A DNA stretch of 64,000 bases. It comes from Tepidanaerobacteraceae bacterium. Lineage in GTDB: Bacteria > Bacillota > Thermosediminibacteria > Thermosediminibacterales > Tepidanaerobacteraceae. The stretch spans positions 310 to 64,309 of the forward strand of contig JANLFP010000006.1 in NCBI GenBank assembly GCA_024655905.1. Direction: 5' to 3'. This document shows, piece after piece, positions 50,099 through 59,785 of the stretch; positions within the stretch are counted from its first letter, which is position 1, and every line of letters begins with the position of its first letter. Under the pieces are notes generated by a model that searched no databases, had not been told where the DNA came from, and saw only the letters and a list, made by a program, of their open reading frames with translations. The position numbers were made by a program, and so were the translations under genes.

Positions 50099-51136
50099 CT
50101 ATGAGCAGTCAAACACCAGCTTGGCATACTTCCCAGACATCTGGTCCGCATATGCTTGTTTGCAATCATCAAGGGAATATATCTTATCAATTATAGGCTT
50201 TAAATTCACCCTCGGCAGCATTGCCACTGCACGTGCAAAGCTGCTTTGCCCCAAAAACATCCCCTGAATGCGGATCTCGTTATGGTAGCAATACTTGTAT
50301 AAATTAACCGGCAAGTTATAATCAGTTTTATACATGGAAAAATAAACTACATGACCTTTTTTTGCAGCAATTTGAAGTGCCGTTTCTGCTGCTTTTGAAT
50401 TACCGGAGGCTTCTAATACTGCATTAAAACCAAGCCCTTTTGTTATCTCAGCCGTTTTTGCCAGTACATCATCGTTTATCGGATCAATAACATAATCCGC
50501 CCCCAGCTCAAGTGCAAGATTGCGCTTTCTTTCTTCAGGTTCAATCACTGTTATCTGAGATGCACCGCATATTCTGGCAAGTTGAACCAGCATAAGCCCG
50601 ATGCCACCCGCACCGGATATTGCGAGCCTTGCACCAAGTTTTATATCTGCCACTTCTATGGCATGCAATGCAATGTTAAAAGGTTCTGCCAGGGTCCCGG
50701 TTAAAAGATCAACCGAATCCGGCAATTTGTATAATTGTGCCGAGCTCCAAACTATGTACTGAGCTTGGGTTCCAACTTTTCCTACCGCATTCGGGCAGAA
50801 CTGTCCCATGCCTTCACGGCAATAATCGCAAACCCCGCATGATACGTAGAAATTGCCCGTTACCCTGTCTCCAACCTTCCAACCTTGCTTTTCAGCTTTG
50901 GGCCCTAACATTACAATGGTCCCCGAAAGCTCATGACCTATTGGACATGGAGCGCGATCAGGAAATAAACCCTTCAATACATTTGGATCTGAACCGCATA
51001 TTGAGGCATATGCAACTTTTATCAACACATCATCTTCATTGACTATTTCCGGCATGGGCACATCGACGCAAGCCACTTCTCCCAATTCGCCGGTTTCCCG
51101 GTTATAATCCTTTACTACCATTACGGCTTTCACCAT
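50099..51136 (-). CDS. Zinc-dependent alcohol/polyol dehydrogenase (MDR), copy 1
   Basis: A 345-aa medium-chain dehydrogenase. Catalytic zinc ligands lie in ASICGSDP and IGHELSG; the structural zinc loop CGVCDYCREGMGQFC is complete; LAISGAGGIGLMLVQLARICG binds NAD(P). It resembles threonine/sorbitol-dehydrogenase-type enzymes. Two further paralogues of about 340 aa lie 6-8 kb away, which suggests successive oxidation steps on a polyhydroxylated substrate. Confidence 0.88.
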   Translation of the reverse strand: MVKAVMVVKDYNRETGELGEVACVDVPMPEIVNEDDVLIKVAYASICGSDPNVLKGLFPDRAPCPIGHELSGTIVMLGPKAEKQGWKVGDRVTGNFYVSCGVCDYCREGMGQFCPNAVGKVGTQAQYIVWSSAQLYKLPDSVDLLTGTLAEPFNIALHAIEVADIKLGARLAISGAGGIGLMLVQLARICGASQITVIEPEERKRNLALELGADYVIDPINDDVLAKTAEITKGLGFNAVLEASGNSKAAETALQIAAKKGHVVYFSMYKTDYNLPVNLYKYCYHNEIRIQGMFLGQSSFARAVAMLPRVNLKPIIDKIYSLDDCKQAYADQMSGKYAKLVFDCS

Positions 51137-51233
51137 TCATCCTCCCCTCTACCCCTGACATTACCCTTTATAATAAATCATAAAGCTTGACAAAATTCAC
51201 AAAAAATATTAATTATCGTTCACCAATCGTTGT

Positions 51234-51671
51234 TCAGTCTTGCAATTCGACCAAGTTTCCATCCGGATCCTTGAAGAAGACCCAATGCTTTCCGTCTTCA
51301 ATCTTAATCTTCGGTTCAAAGAAGAATTCCACACCATCTGCAACCATTTTTTTGTAAGTTTCCGGGACGCTAGCAACTTTAAGGCATATATGGTGATAGC
51401 CCGGCTTGTTCCATACGGGCTGTTCTGCAGCCTCCATATTGCTGAACTGGAACAATTCCAGCACGACTCCATCAGGAGATCTCAAAAAAGCAAAGTGGGA
51501 ATATGTTCCCTCTTTCTGGCGATAAAGCTGAGGTACGGCTCCGATAAAGTCTGGCGGGAATATAGATTTCATTTCCAATTCAAATCCGAAATACTTTTTA
51601 TAAAATTCAATTGTTCTGTCAATATCGGAAACAGTCAAGCCCACGTGCAAAAAAGAAGACTTTTCGCTCAT
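51234..51671 (-). CDS. VOC-family (glyoxalase/dioxygenase fold) protein
   Basis: A 145-aa vicinal-oxygen-chelate protein: FLHVGLTVSDIDRTIEFYKKYFGFELE, then the metal-site segments GVVLELFQF, YHHICLKVASV and DPDGNLVELQD. Members act as lyases, isomerases or epimerases as well as dioxygenases; in this anaerobic catabolic cluster an epimerase or lyase role is more probable. The ATG at 51669-51671 has GGGGGAGAC upstream. Confidence 0.85.
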   Translation of the reverse strand: MSEKSSFLHVGLTVSDIDRTIEFYKKYFGFELEMKSIFPPDFIGAVPQLYRQKEGTYSHFAFLRSPDGVVLELFQFSNMEAAEQPVWNKPGYHHICLKVASVPETYKKMVADGVEFFFEPKIKIEDGKHWVFFKDPDGNLVELQD

Positions 51672-51704
51672 TTTGTCTCCCCCTTTAATGTGTCCCATTT
51701 CAAA

Positions 51705-52532
51705 TTACCAAATTGTGAATCCTCCGTCTATAATAAAATCGCTTCCCGTCACATAGGAGGATAGGTCTGTTGCAAGATAAACCACGATGCCAATAATTTC
51801 ATTTAATGTAGCAAAGCGCTTCATGGGCACATGCTCGCACAGTTTTTCTAGTTCCGACATATCCATGTGATCGTGCAAGCCAGAAAGGATTAGCCCCGGA
51901 CTTATACTATTGCAGCGAATATTATAATCCACATAGTTGATAGCAATGGATTTCGTAAGATGAACTACTCCGGCCTTTGTAGCAGCATATGCAACCATAT
52001 GTTTGTCCATCTTGTCACGAGGCATTCTATTAATGATATGGCCGGACATGGAAGCCGTATTTATTATAGACCCACCGTGGCCGTGCGACTTCATCAAGTT
52101 GGCTCCAATGCGGTCAACTAAAAATACCCCTGTCAGGTTGATATCAACCATCTTTTGCCAATCTTCCAGCGAAAGCGTATGGGGATTATCCTCATTATAA
52201 GCAATTCCAGCATTTGAGAAAATCACATCGACCGTCCCTAATTCTTTCACAATTTCGTCATATGCGTTTTTCACGCTCGCTTCATCAGAAACATCGCCCA
52301 TAACATATATGGCTTTTGTACCATACCTATCGGATATTGCTTTGCAATTTTCTTTAAGCAGATTCTCCTTTTGAGGAATATCCATCAGAACGATATTGGC
52401 TCCCACCTCTGCAAGACCTGCGGCACATGAACGGCCGATACCCCCCGCTCCACCGGTTACTAGCGCTACCTTGCCTTTTAAGGACATCATCTCATAAACA
52501 CTCTTAAGTTCATGAATTTTTAGCGGTCTCAT
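51705..52532 (-). CDS. Short-chain dehydrogenase/reductase, copy 1
   Basis: A 275-aa classical SDR. GKVALVTGGAGGIGRSCAAGLAEVG is the NAD(P) motif, IFSNAGIAYNED the NAG motif, IINTASMSG the catalytic Ser and YAATKAGVVHLTKSIA the YxxxK. The tail LATDLSSYVTGSDFIIDGGFTIW is typical. It is likely to oxidise or reduce a hydroxyl of the cluster substrate. Confidence 0.88.
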   Translation of the reverse strand: MRPLKIHELKSVYEMMSLKGKVALVTGGAGGIGRSCAAGLAEVGANIVLMDIPQKENLLKENCKAISDRYGTKAIYVMGDVSDEASVKNAYDEIVKELGTVDVIFSNAGIAYNEDNPHTLSLEDWQKMVDINLTGVFLVDRIGANLMKSHGHGGSIINTASMSGHIINRMPRDKMDKHMVAYAATKAGVVHLTKSIAINYVDYNIRCNSISPGLILSGLHDHMDMSELEKLCEHVPMKRFATLNEIIGIVVYLATDLSSYVTGSDFIIDGGFTIW

Positions 52533-52634
52533 ATATTTCCCCCCAGTATATTATTCAACTATAATAAATTCAGCGATGCACTGTCTTTTCATTACCCGTT
52601 TGTAAACACATGTAATGAATCGCATTATGCTATA

Positions 52635-52922
52635 TCACCCTCCTGAAGCATAGGGTATTAAAAGGACTGTATCTTCATTTCGCAGTACGGCATCCAGGCC
52701 CCCCAGGAAGTGGATGTGCCGGCCATTCAGGTAAAGATTGAGGTTTAAAAGCTCTTTATCTTTATCCACATATATCTTTTTTTCCAATTCGGGGCCATAT
52801 TGGGAACACATTATTTCCAACAGTCCCCTTATGGTAGTACCGTCTTCAACAGAAAAGGCGATTTCCCTTTTTTGAAGAATGCTCACCAAATCCAGCACAG
52901 CCATAACTTTTACGTTAATCAA
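52635..52922 (-). CDS. MoaD/ThiS-like sulfur carrier paired with AOR
   Basis: A 95-aa ubiquitin-fold protein ending in the activated Gly-Gly tail (LIPYASGG), as MoaD requires for thiocarboxylation. INVKVMAVLDLVS is strand 1 and DGTTIRGLLEIM helix 1. The TTG start at 52922 is needed to keep the first strand and lies within the 3' end of the AOR gene (8-nt overlap). It would supply sulfur for the tungstopterin of that AOR. This pairing is common in AOR operons. Confidence 0.85.
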   Translation of the reverse strand: MINVKVMAVLDLVSILQKREIAFSVEDGTTIRGLLEIMCSQYGPELEKKIYVDKDKELLNLNLYLNGRHIHFLGGLDAVLRNEDTVLLIPYASGG

Positions 52923-54804
52923 TTTTCAACCCACCTATTTTTTCAAGTGTATCTATGCATTCATTAAGACCCAGGGATTCCAATTTCCTCCGGGTGGGTA
53001 TGCCTTCCTTGTTCCAACCGCGCTCTGCGTAGTATTCATCCAGCATCTGGTCAAGATCATTCTTTGGAATGTACTGGCCCTTTGAGTTTCCTCCTTTCAG
53101 CGGTTCTGTCATCAGTCTTTCAGGGAGGGTGTCGTCTTTCCGTCTCAGCCCTTCTCTTATATTGAATACACGGGCCAGGTTGTTTATCCTTTCTCCTATT
53201 TGATATACTTCTTCAGGTGTGAATTTCAAGCCTGTCGCTGATGAAACCAGATCTGCGGTGTTTTCTGCCGCAAACCCGGGTACGGCCATGTCTAAAAGGA
53301 AAGCGCACATCAGGGGGCTATCGCAGGTGGCCGCTCGCATATCCTGGTTCCACTTGGTCAATTTCCCCTTGCCCTCTATAGCAAAACGGTCTACTGGGTA
53401 CGGTACCGGAACTCCAAAAATTTCCTGGAATGCATAGCCCCTGTTGTGGTCCGCTCCCGTATAGGCTGTGGCAAAACTCAGGCCGTGGGCTTTTGCTCCT
53501 CTTACATCATATCCCGGCATTTCAAGACCTTTGATGTGCATGCAGTATTTTTCCGAGTCTTTTCCTATCCTCGCTGCGGCAATTCGAGTTCCGTCTGCAA
53601 GGACGTCTCCGAATCCCTGCCTGAATGCAATTTTTTTCACCATTTCGACCATGGCGCGGTGGTTGCCAAATTTAAGTTCCATTCCGTCCGTATCTTTTTC
53701 GGTCAGGATGCCTCTTTCAAAAAGTTCCATAGCAAAGCCGATGGCAACTCCCGTAGATATAGAATCGAGCCCCAGTTCATCGCACAAATAGTCGGCCGCA
53801 ATGACGCTGTCCAGATTATCTACTCCTGTCTCGCCGCCAAAGCTGTATATGGTTTCGAACTCCGGTATTGAAAGATACCCCGCGTATTCGCCTTCTCTCA
53901 CGAGTTTGTTTTGGCTGCAGCCTACAGGGCAACCGTAGCAAAATTCTCTCCCGCTTTTCCTCTTGTTGTTTCCTTCAATACCCAAGGCCTCAAAGGGAAT
54001 CCATTCTCCCGTACGCGACCAGTTGGCCGCAGGGAATATGCCAAGTCCTCCGGTTACGTCTACCGTCATGGGGGTGCCATGTTTAGAAAATTCGGGGTAT
54101 ACGACGGGGCTTTCCTTCATTGCCTGCAGCATGCGCCGTCTTGCTTCTGAAAAGGCTTTTTCATCAGCAATGGCAATTTCCGCGTTTCCTCTCACGGCAA
54201 TGGCTTTGAGGTTTTTTGAGCCCATGACTGCCCCAAGCCCTTTTCTCCCGGCTGCGTGCCGTTCGTTGATGATGGCAGCCATGTATGATAGCTTTTCCCC
54301 AGCAGGCCCTATACATGCTATCCTGATATTCTGATCGTGCAATTCGTCTTTTATTACGCGCTGGCAGTCGGATGTTTTCATGCCCCACAGGTGTTTTGCC
54401 GAGCGGAAGCTTACATTTGTTCCATTGATGTAAACATATACCGGTTCGACCGATTTTCCTTCGATTATAAGGATATCATAGCCAGCAAATTTTAGTTCGG
54501 CGGGAAAAAACCCTCCACTTAGGGCGACTCCTGCCCCCCCTGTCAGAGGTGATTTTGCAGCCACTGCTACCCTGCTGGCGCATGGCGCTTTCGTACCGGT
54601 CAAGGGCCCCGGAGCAAAAATAAGTTTATTACCCTCGTCAAGGGCTCCTGTACCACCTGGAACTTCGGTAAAAAGGTATTTCAGCCCGAATCCGGCTCCG
54701 CCCAGATAATTCTTTGCCACTTCTTCAGATAACTTTTCTTCGCGGTATGATTTGTCCGTCAGGTTTACTCTCAATATCTTGCCGGTGTACCCTCCAGAAA
54801 TCAT
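52915..54804 (-). CDS. Aldehyde:ferredoxin oxidoreductase (tungsten type)
   Basis: A 629-aa AOR-family enzyme that interconverts aldehydes and carboxylic acids with ferredoxin. The [4Fe-4S] cysteines are C289, C292 and C296 (CYGCPVGC) with a fourth in ATCDSPLMC (about 505). Pterin-binding segments include KAPCASRVAVAAKSPLTGG, GRKGLGAVMGSKNLKAIAVRG and NNLARVFNIREG. It may act on the aldehyde produced by the alcohol dehydrogenases in the same gene group. GAGGGTTAATA lies before the ATG. Confidence 0.92.
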   Translation of the reverse strand: MISGGYTGKILRVNLTDKSYREEKLSEEVAKNYLGGAGFGLKYLFTEVPGGTGALDEGNKLIFAPGPLTGTKAPCASRVAVAAKSPLTGGAGVALSGGFFPAELKFAGYDILIIEGKSVEPVYVYINGTNVSFRSAKHLWGMKTSDCQRVIKDELHDQNIRIACIGPAGEKLSYMAAIINERHAAGRKGLGAVMGSKNLKAIAVRGNAEIAIADEKAFSEARRRMLQAMKESPVVYPEFSKHGTPMTVDVTGGLGIFPAANWSRTGEWIPFEALGIEGNNKRKSGREFCYGCPVGCSQNKLVREGEYAGYLSIPEFETIYSFGGETGVDNLDSVIAADYLCDELGLDSISTGVAIGFAMELFERGILTEKDTDGMELKFGNHRAMVEMVKKIAFRQGFGDVLADGTRIAAARIGKDSEKYCMHIKGLEMPGYDVRGAKAHGLSFATAYTGADHNRGYAFQEIFGVPVPYPVDRFAIEGKGKLTKWNQDMRAATCDSPLMCAFLLDMAVPGFAAENTADLVSSATGLKFTPEEVYQIGERINNLARVFNIREGLRRKDDTLPERLMTEPLKGGNSKGQYIPKNDLDQMLDEYYAERGWNKEGIPTRRKLESLGLNECIDTLEKIGGLKID

Positions 54805-54915
54805 TATTAACCCTCCTTTTTGGAAATAATTTTTAAAAATACAACCATAGAGAGTATGCTTTTAATATCTTTTAAGGTCGGCAGTGCTTTCTGACATCCA
54901 GCAAAATAGATTATC

Positions 54916-55878
54916 TTAGCTTAGCAAAGATTTTGCTGAAGAGTAAATTCCTTCCGAATCATATCCGTATTTGTGGTAAAGATCGTCCGGTTCACCATAA
55001 ACACCAAACACATCAGGAATGCCCAGACGTTTGAACTTGCACGATATCCTTTCCTCTGCAAGAACTTCTGCCACCGCTGTACCGAGGCCACCGATAATGT
55101 TATGATCTTCTCCCGTCACGATAGCGCCCGTTTCCTTTGCTGCCTTGATTATCGCTTCTCTATCAATGGGCTTTATTGTATGCATATCAATTACTCGCGC
55201 CTGTATTCCGTCTTTTGCCAATTTTTCAGCGGCAGCCAAGGCATGAAATACAATGGCTCCTGTGGCAATCAAAGTAATATCTTTGCCCTCTTTTACAGTA
55301 ATAGACTTTCCTATTTGGTACGCATAGTCTTCCTTGTATACAACAGGCTCGCCGCCTCTGCCTATCCTGATGTACATCGGTCCTTCCCAATTAATGGAGG
55401 CTTCAATGACCTTTCCTATCTGATTTGGATCACCAGGCGCAATAACCGTCATATTTGGCAGTGAACGCATTATCGCCATATCTTCCTGGCCGTAATGAGT
55501 GGGCCCAGCTCCAGTAGTAAGCCCTCCGTGTGTGGCCACAATACGCACCTTGAGTTTTGGATAGCATATATCCGTTCTAACCTGCTCGCATGCCCTCATG
55601 GTGGCAAATGTAGCCATTGTAGACACAAAAGGTATCTTGCCTTCAAGCGCAAGTCCCGCCGCAATCCCCATCATGTTTTGCTCTGCAATTCCTGTATTGA
55701 AAAATCTCTCAGGATGGGCTTTCATGAAATCTATCGTCTTGTTGCTGCGCATAAGGTCAGCAGTGAGCACTACTATTCTGTCATCTACACTCCCGATTTC
55801 CGCTAATTTTTTTCCATAAACTTCTCTCGCCGAGATTTTCTCAATCAATTTAAAAAGTTGAAATGTTTCTTGCGCCAT
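54916..55878 (-). CDS. Transketolase, C-terminal subunit
   Basis: A 320-aa protein covering the pyrimidine-binding and C-terminal domains of transketolase. RIVVLTADLMRSNKT, FFNTGIAEQNMMGIAAGLALEG (with the TPP-activating Glu) and THGGLTTGAGPTHYGQEDMAIMRSLP are diagnostic. Split transketolases are frequent in anaerobes. It lies 2 nt after the N-terminal subunit gene. Its location in the catabolic island suggests a dedicated ketose-splitting step rather than the general pentose pathway. Confidence 0.92.
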   Translation of the reverse strand: MAQETFQLFKLIEKISAREVYGKKLAEIGSVDDRIVVLTADLMRSNKTIDFMKAHPERFFNTGIAEQNMMGIAAGLALEGKIPFVSTMATFATMRACEQVRTDICYPKLKVRIVATHGGLTTGAGPTHYGQEDMAIMRSLPNMTVIAPGDPNQIGKVIEASINWEGPMYIRIGRGGEPVVYKEDYAYQIGKSITVKEGKDITLIATGAIVFHALAAAEKLAKDGIQARVIDMHTIKPIDREAIIKAAKETGAIVTGEDHNIIGGLGTAVAEVLAEERISCKFKRLGIPDVFGVYGEPDDLYHKYGYDSEGIYSSAKSLLS

Positions 55879-55880
55879 CT

Positions 55881-56729
55881 TTATTCACCCCTTTCCCTTT
55901 TCCTGGCTTCGTCTAATTCTGCACAACATTTTTCAAGAAGCGCTGCATCAATAGAACCAGCATGCCAGTTAACATCATTCTCCATGCAAGAGACGCCCTT
56001 GCCTTTGACAGTTTTTGCAATAATCACGGTTGGTGTATCGGAATCCACGGGTGGCAAGTTGTCAATTGCGTTTACAATCTGTTCAATGCTGTGACCGTCA
56101 ATTACCATCACATTCCAGCCAAAAGCTTTCCACTTGTCGGCCAGCGGTTCGAGCCTCATAAGCTTTTCGGTTTCACCATCGAGGGATAGCCCGTTTCTGT
56201 CGATAAACGCCACAAGATTTCCTAATTTATAGTGTCTCGCAGCCATAGCGGCTTCCCATACCATGCCTTCCTGCGACTCTCCATCACCCAAGAGTGCAAA
56301 AACCCTGTGATTCTTTTTATTTAGCCTTGCCGCCAGGGCTATGCCGGTTGATATTGATAAGCCGTGACCCAGAGAACCCGTCGGTATCTCAACACCCGGA
56401 ACTTTATCGGATGGATGTTCCCCAAAGGGGCTATCGAGCTTTCTATAATTGTTGAAAAGATAATCCAGTTCAAAATATCCTGCCATTGCTAGCGAAGTAT
56501 AAAGGGCACCCGCTGCATGGCCTTTGCTCAGAATAAATCTGTCCCTCCCTTCCCATTTGGGATTCTTTGGATCATACTTCATTGCATAATGGAATAATAC
56601 AGTCAAGATATCTGCTGCAGAAAGATCTCCACCGATGTGAGTTGCCCCCACATGGCAGAGTTTGAGCATGTTTTTCCTCATCTCACATGCCTGATCTTTT
56701 AGTCTCTCAATGGTGCTTTTATCTGCCAA
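55881..56729 (-). CDS. Transketolase, N-terminal subunit
   Basis: A 282-aa TPP-binding half: HVGATHIGGDLSAADILTVLFHYAMKYDP, DRFILSKGHAAGALYTSLAMAGYF, GSLGHGLSISTGIALAARLNKK and the TPP/Mg motif LLGDGESQEGMVWEAAMAARHYKLGNLVAFIDRN. GGAGGAGTAAAA precedes the ATG. Confidence 0.93.
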   Translation of the reverse strand: MADKSTIERLKDQACEMRKNMLKLCHVGATHIGGDLSAADILTVLFHYAMKYDPKNPKWEGRDRFILSKGHAAGALYTSLAMAGYFELDYLFNNYRKLDSPFGEHPSDKVPGVEIPTGSLGHGLSISTGIALAARLNKKNHRVFALLGDGESQEGMVWEAAMAARHYKLGNLVAFIDRNGLSLDGETEKLMRLEPLADKWKAFGWNVMVIDGHSIEQIVNAIDNLPPVDSDTPTVIIAKTVKGKGVSCMENDVNWHAGSIDAALLEKCCAELDEARKRERGE

Positions 56730-56785
56730 GTTTTACTCCTCCTTTTTCGCGAATTTTTTTAATAAAATATATATAAAACTCCATC

Positions 56786-57805
56786 TTATGAAAATTTAAA
56801 CATGACCTTCACCGGTTTGCCAGTCATCTGAACTTCAAATGCCTTAGCACAGTCTTCCGGTTGAAATATATGCTTTACAAAGTCATCCAAATTTAATCGA
56901 TTCAATATTGCAATGGCTCTCGGGAACATATAAGGGGACTGAAATACACCGCAAATGGTGGCTTCTTTATCCCATAACTGCATTAAATCAATAGGGAATT
57001 TATTATAACCATAAATTGCGAACAACTCCAGTATGCCTCCGCGCGATAGTATATCGAAAGCTGGCTGGCAGGCTTTAAGCACGCCTGAAGTTTCAATTAC
57101 CACATCATAACCCAGATTCTCTGTAATCTTGTTTGCTTCTTCAACCACATCCTGAGAAGAAGGATCTATGGTAAAATCGGCGCCCAGCTTTAGGGCGAGC
57201 TCACGCTTTTCAGCAACGGGTTCAATCAATGTCAATTTTGCTGCGCCTGATAATCTGGCAAGTTGCAGCATTATCATGCCTATGGCTCCACCACCGGAAA
57301 TTGCCACTTTATTTCCCGGTTTTATTCTGCACATATCTATTCCGTGAAGGCATACACTTATTGGTTCAACCAGGCAACCTTTAGCCAAGTCAGTGTCATC
57401 CGGAAGTTTAAACACCTGCTGCTCTCTGAGCACCATGTACTCGCTCATTGCAGTTCCGTTGTTTTTTACATTTAAGCAGAACTGTTCCTGACCATTTCGG
57501 CAGAAATAGCACTTGCCACAGTAGACGTTATAATAATAAGCCACCTTATCTCCGACCTTTAATCCTTTTACATTTGCCTCTGGTCCCAATTCCACTACAA
57601 CTCCCGAGGCCTCATGACCCAATGGGTTGAGCCCTCCAGGTTGAAATTTAAAATAGTCATCCATATCACCCTTGATCGTATGGACATCAGAACCGCATAT
57701 GGAGGCGTAGGCAACCCTGATTTTTACATCATCCGGATTTACAATCTGCGGTTCAGGGACGTCGTAACACCCGAAGCCCGGCATTGTATATCTTATTGAT
57801 TTCAT
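56786..57805 (-). CDS. Zinc-dependent alcohol/polyol dehydrogenase (MDR), copy 2
   Basis: A 339-aa MDR enzyme. ASICGSDVHTIKG and LGHEASGVVVELGPEA hold the catalytic zinc ligands, CGKCYFCRNGQEQFC the structural zinc, and VAISGGGAIGMIMLQLARLSG the NAD(P) motif. Close in layout to copy 1 (ASICGSD, ITENLGYDVVIETSG versus ITKGLGFNAVLEASG). Likely acts on a different carbon or epimer. Confidence 0.88.
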   Translation of the reverse strand: MKSIRYTMPGFGCYDVPEPQIVNPDDVKIRVAYASICGSDVHTIKGDMDDYFKFQPGGLNPLGHEASGVVVELGPEANVKGLKVGDKVAYYYNVYCGKCYFCRNGQEQFCLNVKNNGTAMSEYMVLREQQVFKLPDDTDLAKGCLVEPISVCLHGIDMCRIKPGNKVAISGGGAIGMIMLQLARLSGAAKLTLIEPVAEKRELALKLGADFTIDPSSQDVVEEANKITENLGYDVVIETSGVLKACQPAFDILSRGGILELFAIYGYNKFPIDLMQLWDKEATICGVFQSPYMFPRAIAILNRLNLDDFVKHIFQPEDCAKAFEVQMTGKPVKVMFKFS

Positions 57806-57868
57806 TATATCACACTCCTTGTTTCTTATTTTATGTTAAATTAAAATATTTTTATGATTATACTTATT

Positions 57869-58879
57869 TCAGCATTTTAAAAGTATCTTCGGATAAATTG
57901 ATTTTTCGAAGAGTTCAAAAGCCTCAACGGCCTGCTCGAGGGGCATCACTTTGCCGATCACCTTGTTGAGCTGGAGGCGCGGAATGAGATTTATCACTCT
58001 GGGCATGATAGAAGGAGTGGTAAATACTGTTTGTATGCGCCCTTCCTTCATATACAGCTCGTAAAGGTTAAGCGGCATCTCGTAGCGTGGAGGAAAAACG
58101 GCAAAATATACTACTGTGCCGCATTTCCCCATTATTTTTAAGCAGGGTTCTGCTGCTTTCGGAGAACCTGAAGCTTCAAACACAAAATCAAATCCAAGAC
58201 CGTTGGTTATTTCCATCGCCCTTTTTTCAATATCTTCACTAAATGGATCGATTGCATAAGATGCACCCATTTCAAGGGCGAGCCTTCTCTTTGATTCCAC
58301 AGGATCAATAGCAGTAACTTTTGCTCCTCCGCCTAATAATATCATATTTAGCAAGATTGACCCTATCCCGCCGACTCCCGAAATTGCTACTGTTTTTCCG
58401 TGTTTAACCTCCGCTAAATCCATGGCGCGTATGGTGCAGCATGCAGGTTCGGCAAGACAATATGTCATTAAATCTGAATCATCGGGGATTTTATGAACTG
58501 CACTTATGTGAGTGACAACATATTCGGCCATAGCACCGGTTGTTTTTGAATTTTCGCAATACTGCAGCAATCCTCGCTTGCAAGCAGCGCAATTTCCGCA
58601 ATAAGTAGCCGGGCTCAGACACACCTTGTCACCGACTTTAAATCCGTACTTTTCGGCTCCTTCGCCCAATTCTTCAATGACTCCTGATGCCTCATGGCCG
58701 AGGGGCATGGGAGGTTTTGCCCCCAGCACTCCCATGGTCACCATATGGACGTCTGTTGCACATATGGCAACATAAGCGATTTTTACTTTGACCATGTCTT
58801 TGCCGACTTTAGGAATCTCTACTTCCCGCAGTTCAACTTTATTTCCTTCCACAAACCATACCTGCTTCATTTTTGCCAT
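57869..58879 (-). CDS. Zinc-dependent alcohol/polyol dehydrogenase (MDR), copy 3
   Basis: A 336-aa MDR enzyme. VAICATDVHMVTMG and LGHEASGVIEELGEGAE bind catalytic zinc, CGNCAACKRGLLQYC structural zinc, and VAISGVGGIGSILLNMILLGG NAD(P). GAGGAG sits 9 nt before the ATG at 58877-58879, so three upstream codons are not used. It is the first gene of the minus-strand set that runs through transketolase to AOR and MoaD. Confidence 0.88.
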   Translation of the reverse strand: MAKMKQVWFVEGNKVELREVEIPKVGKDMVKVKIAYVAICATDVHMVTMGVLGAKPPMPLGHEASGVIEELGEGAEKYGFKVGDKVCLSPATYCGNCAACKRGLLQYCENSKTTGAMAEYVVTHISAVHKIPDDSDLMTYCLAEPACCTIRAMDLAEVKHGKTVAISGVGGIGSILLNMILLGGGAKVTAIDPVESKRRLALEMGASYAIDPFSEDIEKRAMEITNGLGFDFVFEASGSPKAAEPCLKIMGKCGTVVYFAVFPPRYEMPLNLYELYMKEGRIQTVFTTPSIMPRVINLIPRLQLNKVIGKVMPLEQAVEAFELFEKSIYPKILLKC

Positions 58880-59785
58880 TTCTACCAACTCCTCGCATGA
58901 TTCTCGAATAATTGAATATGTTTTTCATTTTTTAAGTGAAATGAGGTCAGTTGCTATGCTCATTTTTCCTTAAGGAAAAGCTGGCACTTTGCACCTGCAA
59001 AAGTTAATTTATTTATTAGATTTAATATCTTAACCTGTTAGTCCATTGTGATTTTTATTGTAATTTAGATATTACTCATTTATCAATGTATATAAAGGAC
59101 AATTTACAATTTTTATTTGTCCTTTTAGAGTTTTGAAAAAACAACTCAGACAAATGTCATTTTAAAAGTAATTCATCAAATATTCATAAAATCAATTGCA
59201 ATACTTTTTAGCCCGGTATAACAAATTGAAAAAAATGATTTCACAGTATTTCAAAATGAAATATAGACTGCAATAAACCATAGGAGTTAAAAAATTGAAT
59301 ACTATTGAATATACAATAAAGGTTAGATATATTTTAGCAATGATTGGCATAATTTTTGCAATAAATTATAAATTGAATTTTGTTTTTAATAATTATCGAT
59401 TTATTTCAAAAGTTCAGTTAATTATTTATTGGCAAATCAGCAAACTGATAACACAGGAACGATATCCCCACAAGAGATCAAAAAGTTATGTTGAGGAAGC
59501 TTTAAAGGGATTGTCTGTGGCATGATTTTTTAGTTCATCAACGGGTAGGGTATAGCTTGATTTTTCTAATGCTAATATTTCTATTATGGTCATCGCGAGG
59601 TAATAATAACTAGAAAGGAGGCGAAATTAGAAACGAAGTTGGTGAATTTGCAAAACAAGGAGGTGATAGAAAAACAGTTAAAGTGAATATTAAATCAATG
59701 GTCTAATAAAAAAATTGTTTTGATCAAATTCATCATTTGGCTTTGCTCAAAAAAGGAGTAAAAATGGGTTGAAGGAGGAAACAGT
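58880..59785. other. Long AT-rich intergenic region before the SSS symporter
   Basis: A 900-bp stretch between divergent catabolic genes. It holds a possible 76-codon TTG-start frame (59295-59525) and further on an AGGAGG-led open stretch (about 59620-59706) reading RNEVGEFAKQGGDRKTVKVN with no start codon. Several AGGAGG sequences at 59619, 59661 and 59770 suggest decayed small genes. The promoters of the dehydrogenase and symporter operons should lie here, but I cannot place them with confidence. Confidence 0.3.
59295..59525 (+). CDS. Doubtful small hypothetical protein
   Basis: 76 codons from a TTG with AGGAG 8 nt upstream. The N-terminal 50 residues are Ile/Tyr-rich and could be one membrane helix; the end reads ERYPHKRSKSYVEEALKGLSVA, which looks more like the tail of a soluble protein or a transposase fragment. 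Composition is much more AT-rich than neighbours. It may be a gene remnant. Confidence 0.22.
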   Translation: MNTIEYTIKVRYILAMIGIIFAINYKLNFVFNNYRFISKVQLIIYWQISKLITQERYPHKRSKSYVEEALKGLSVA

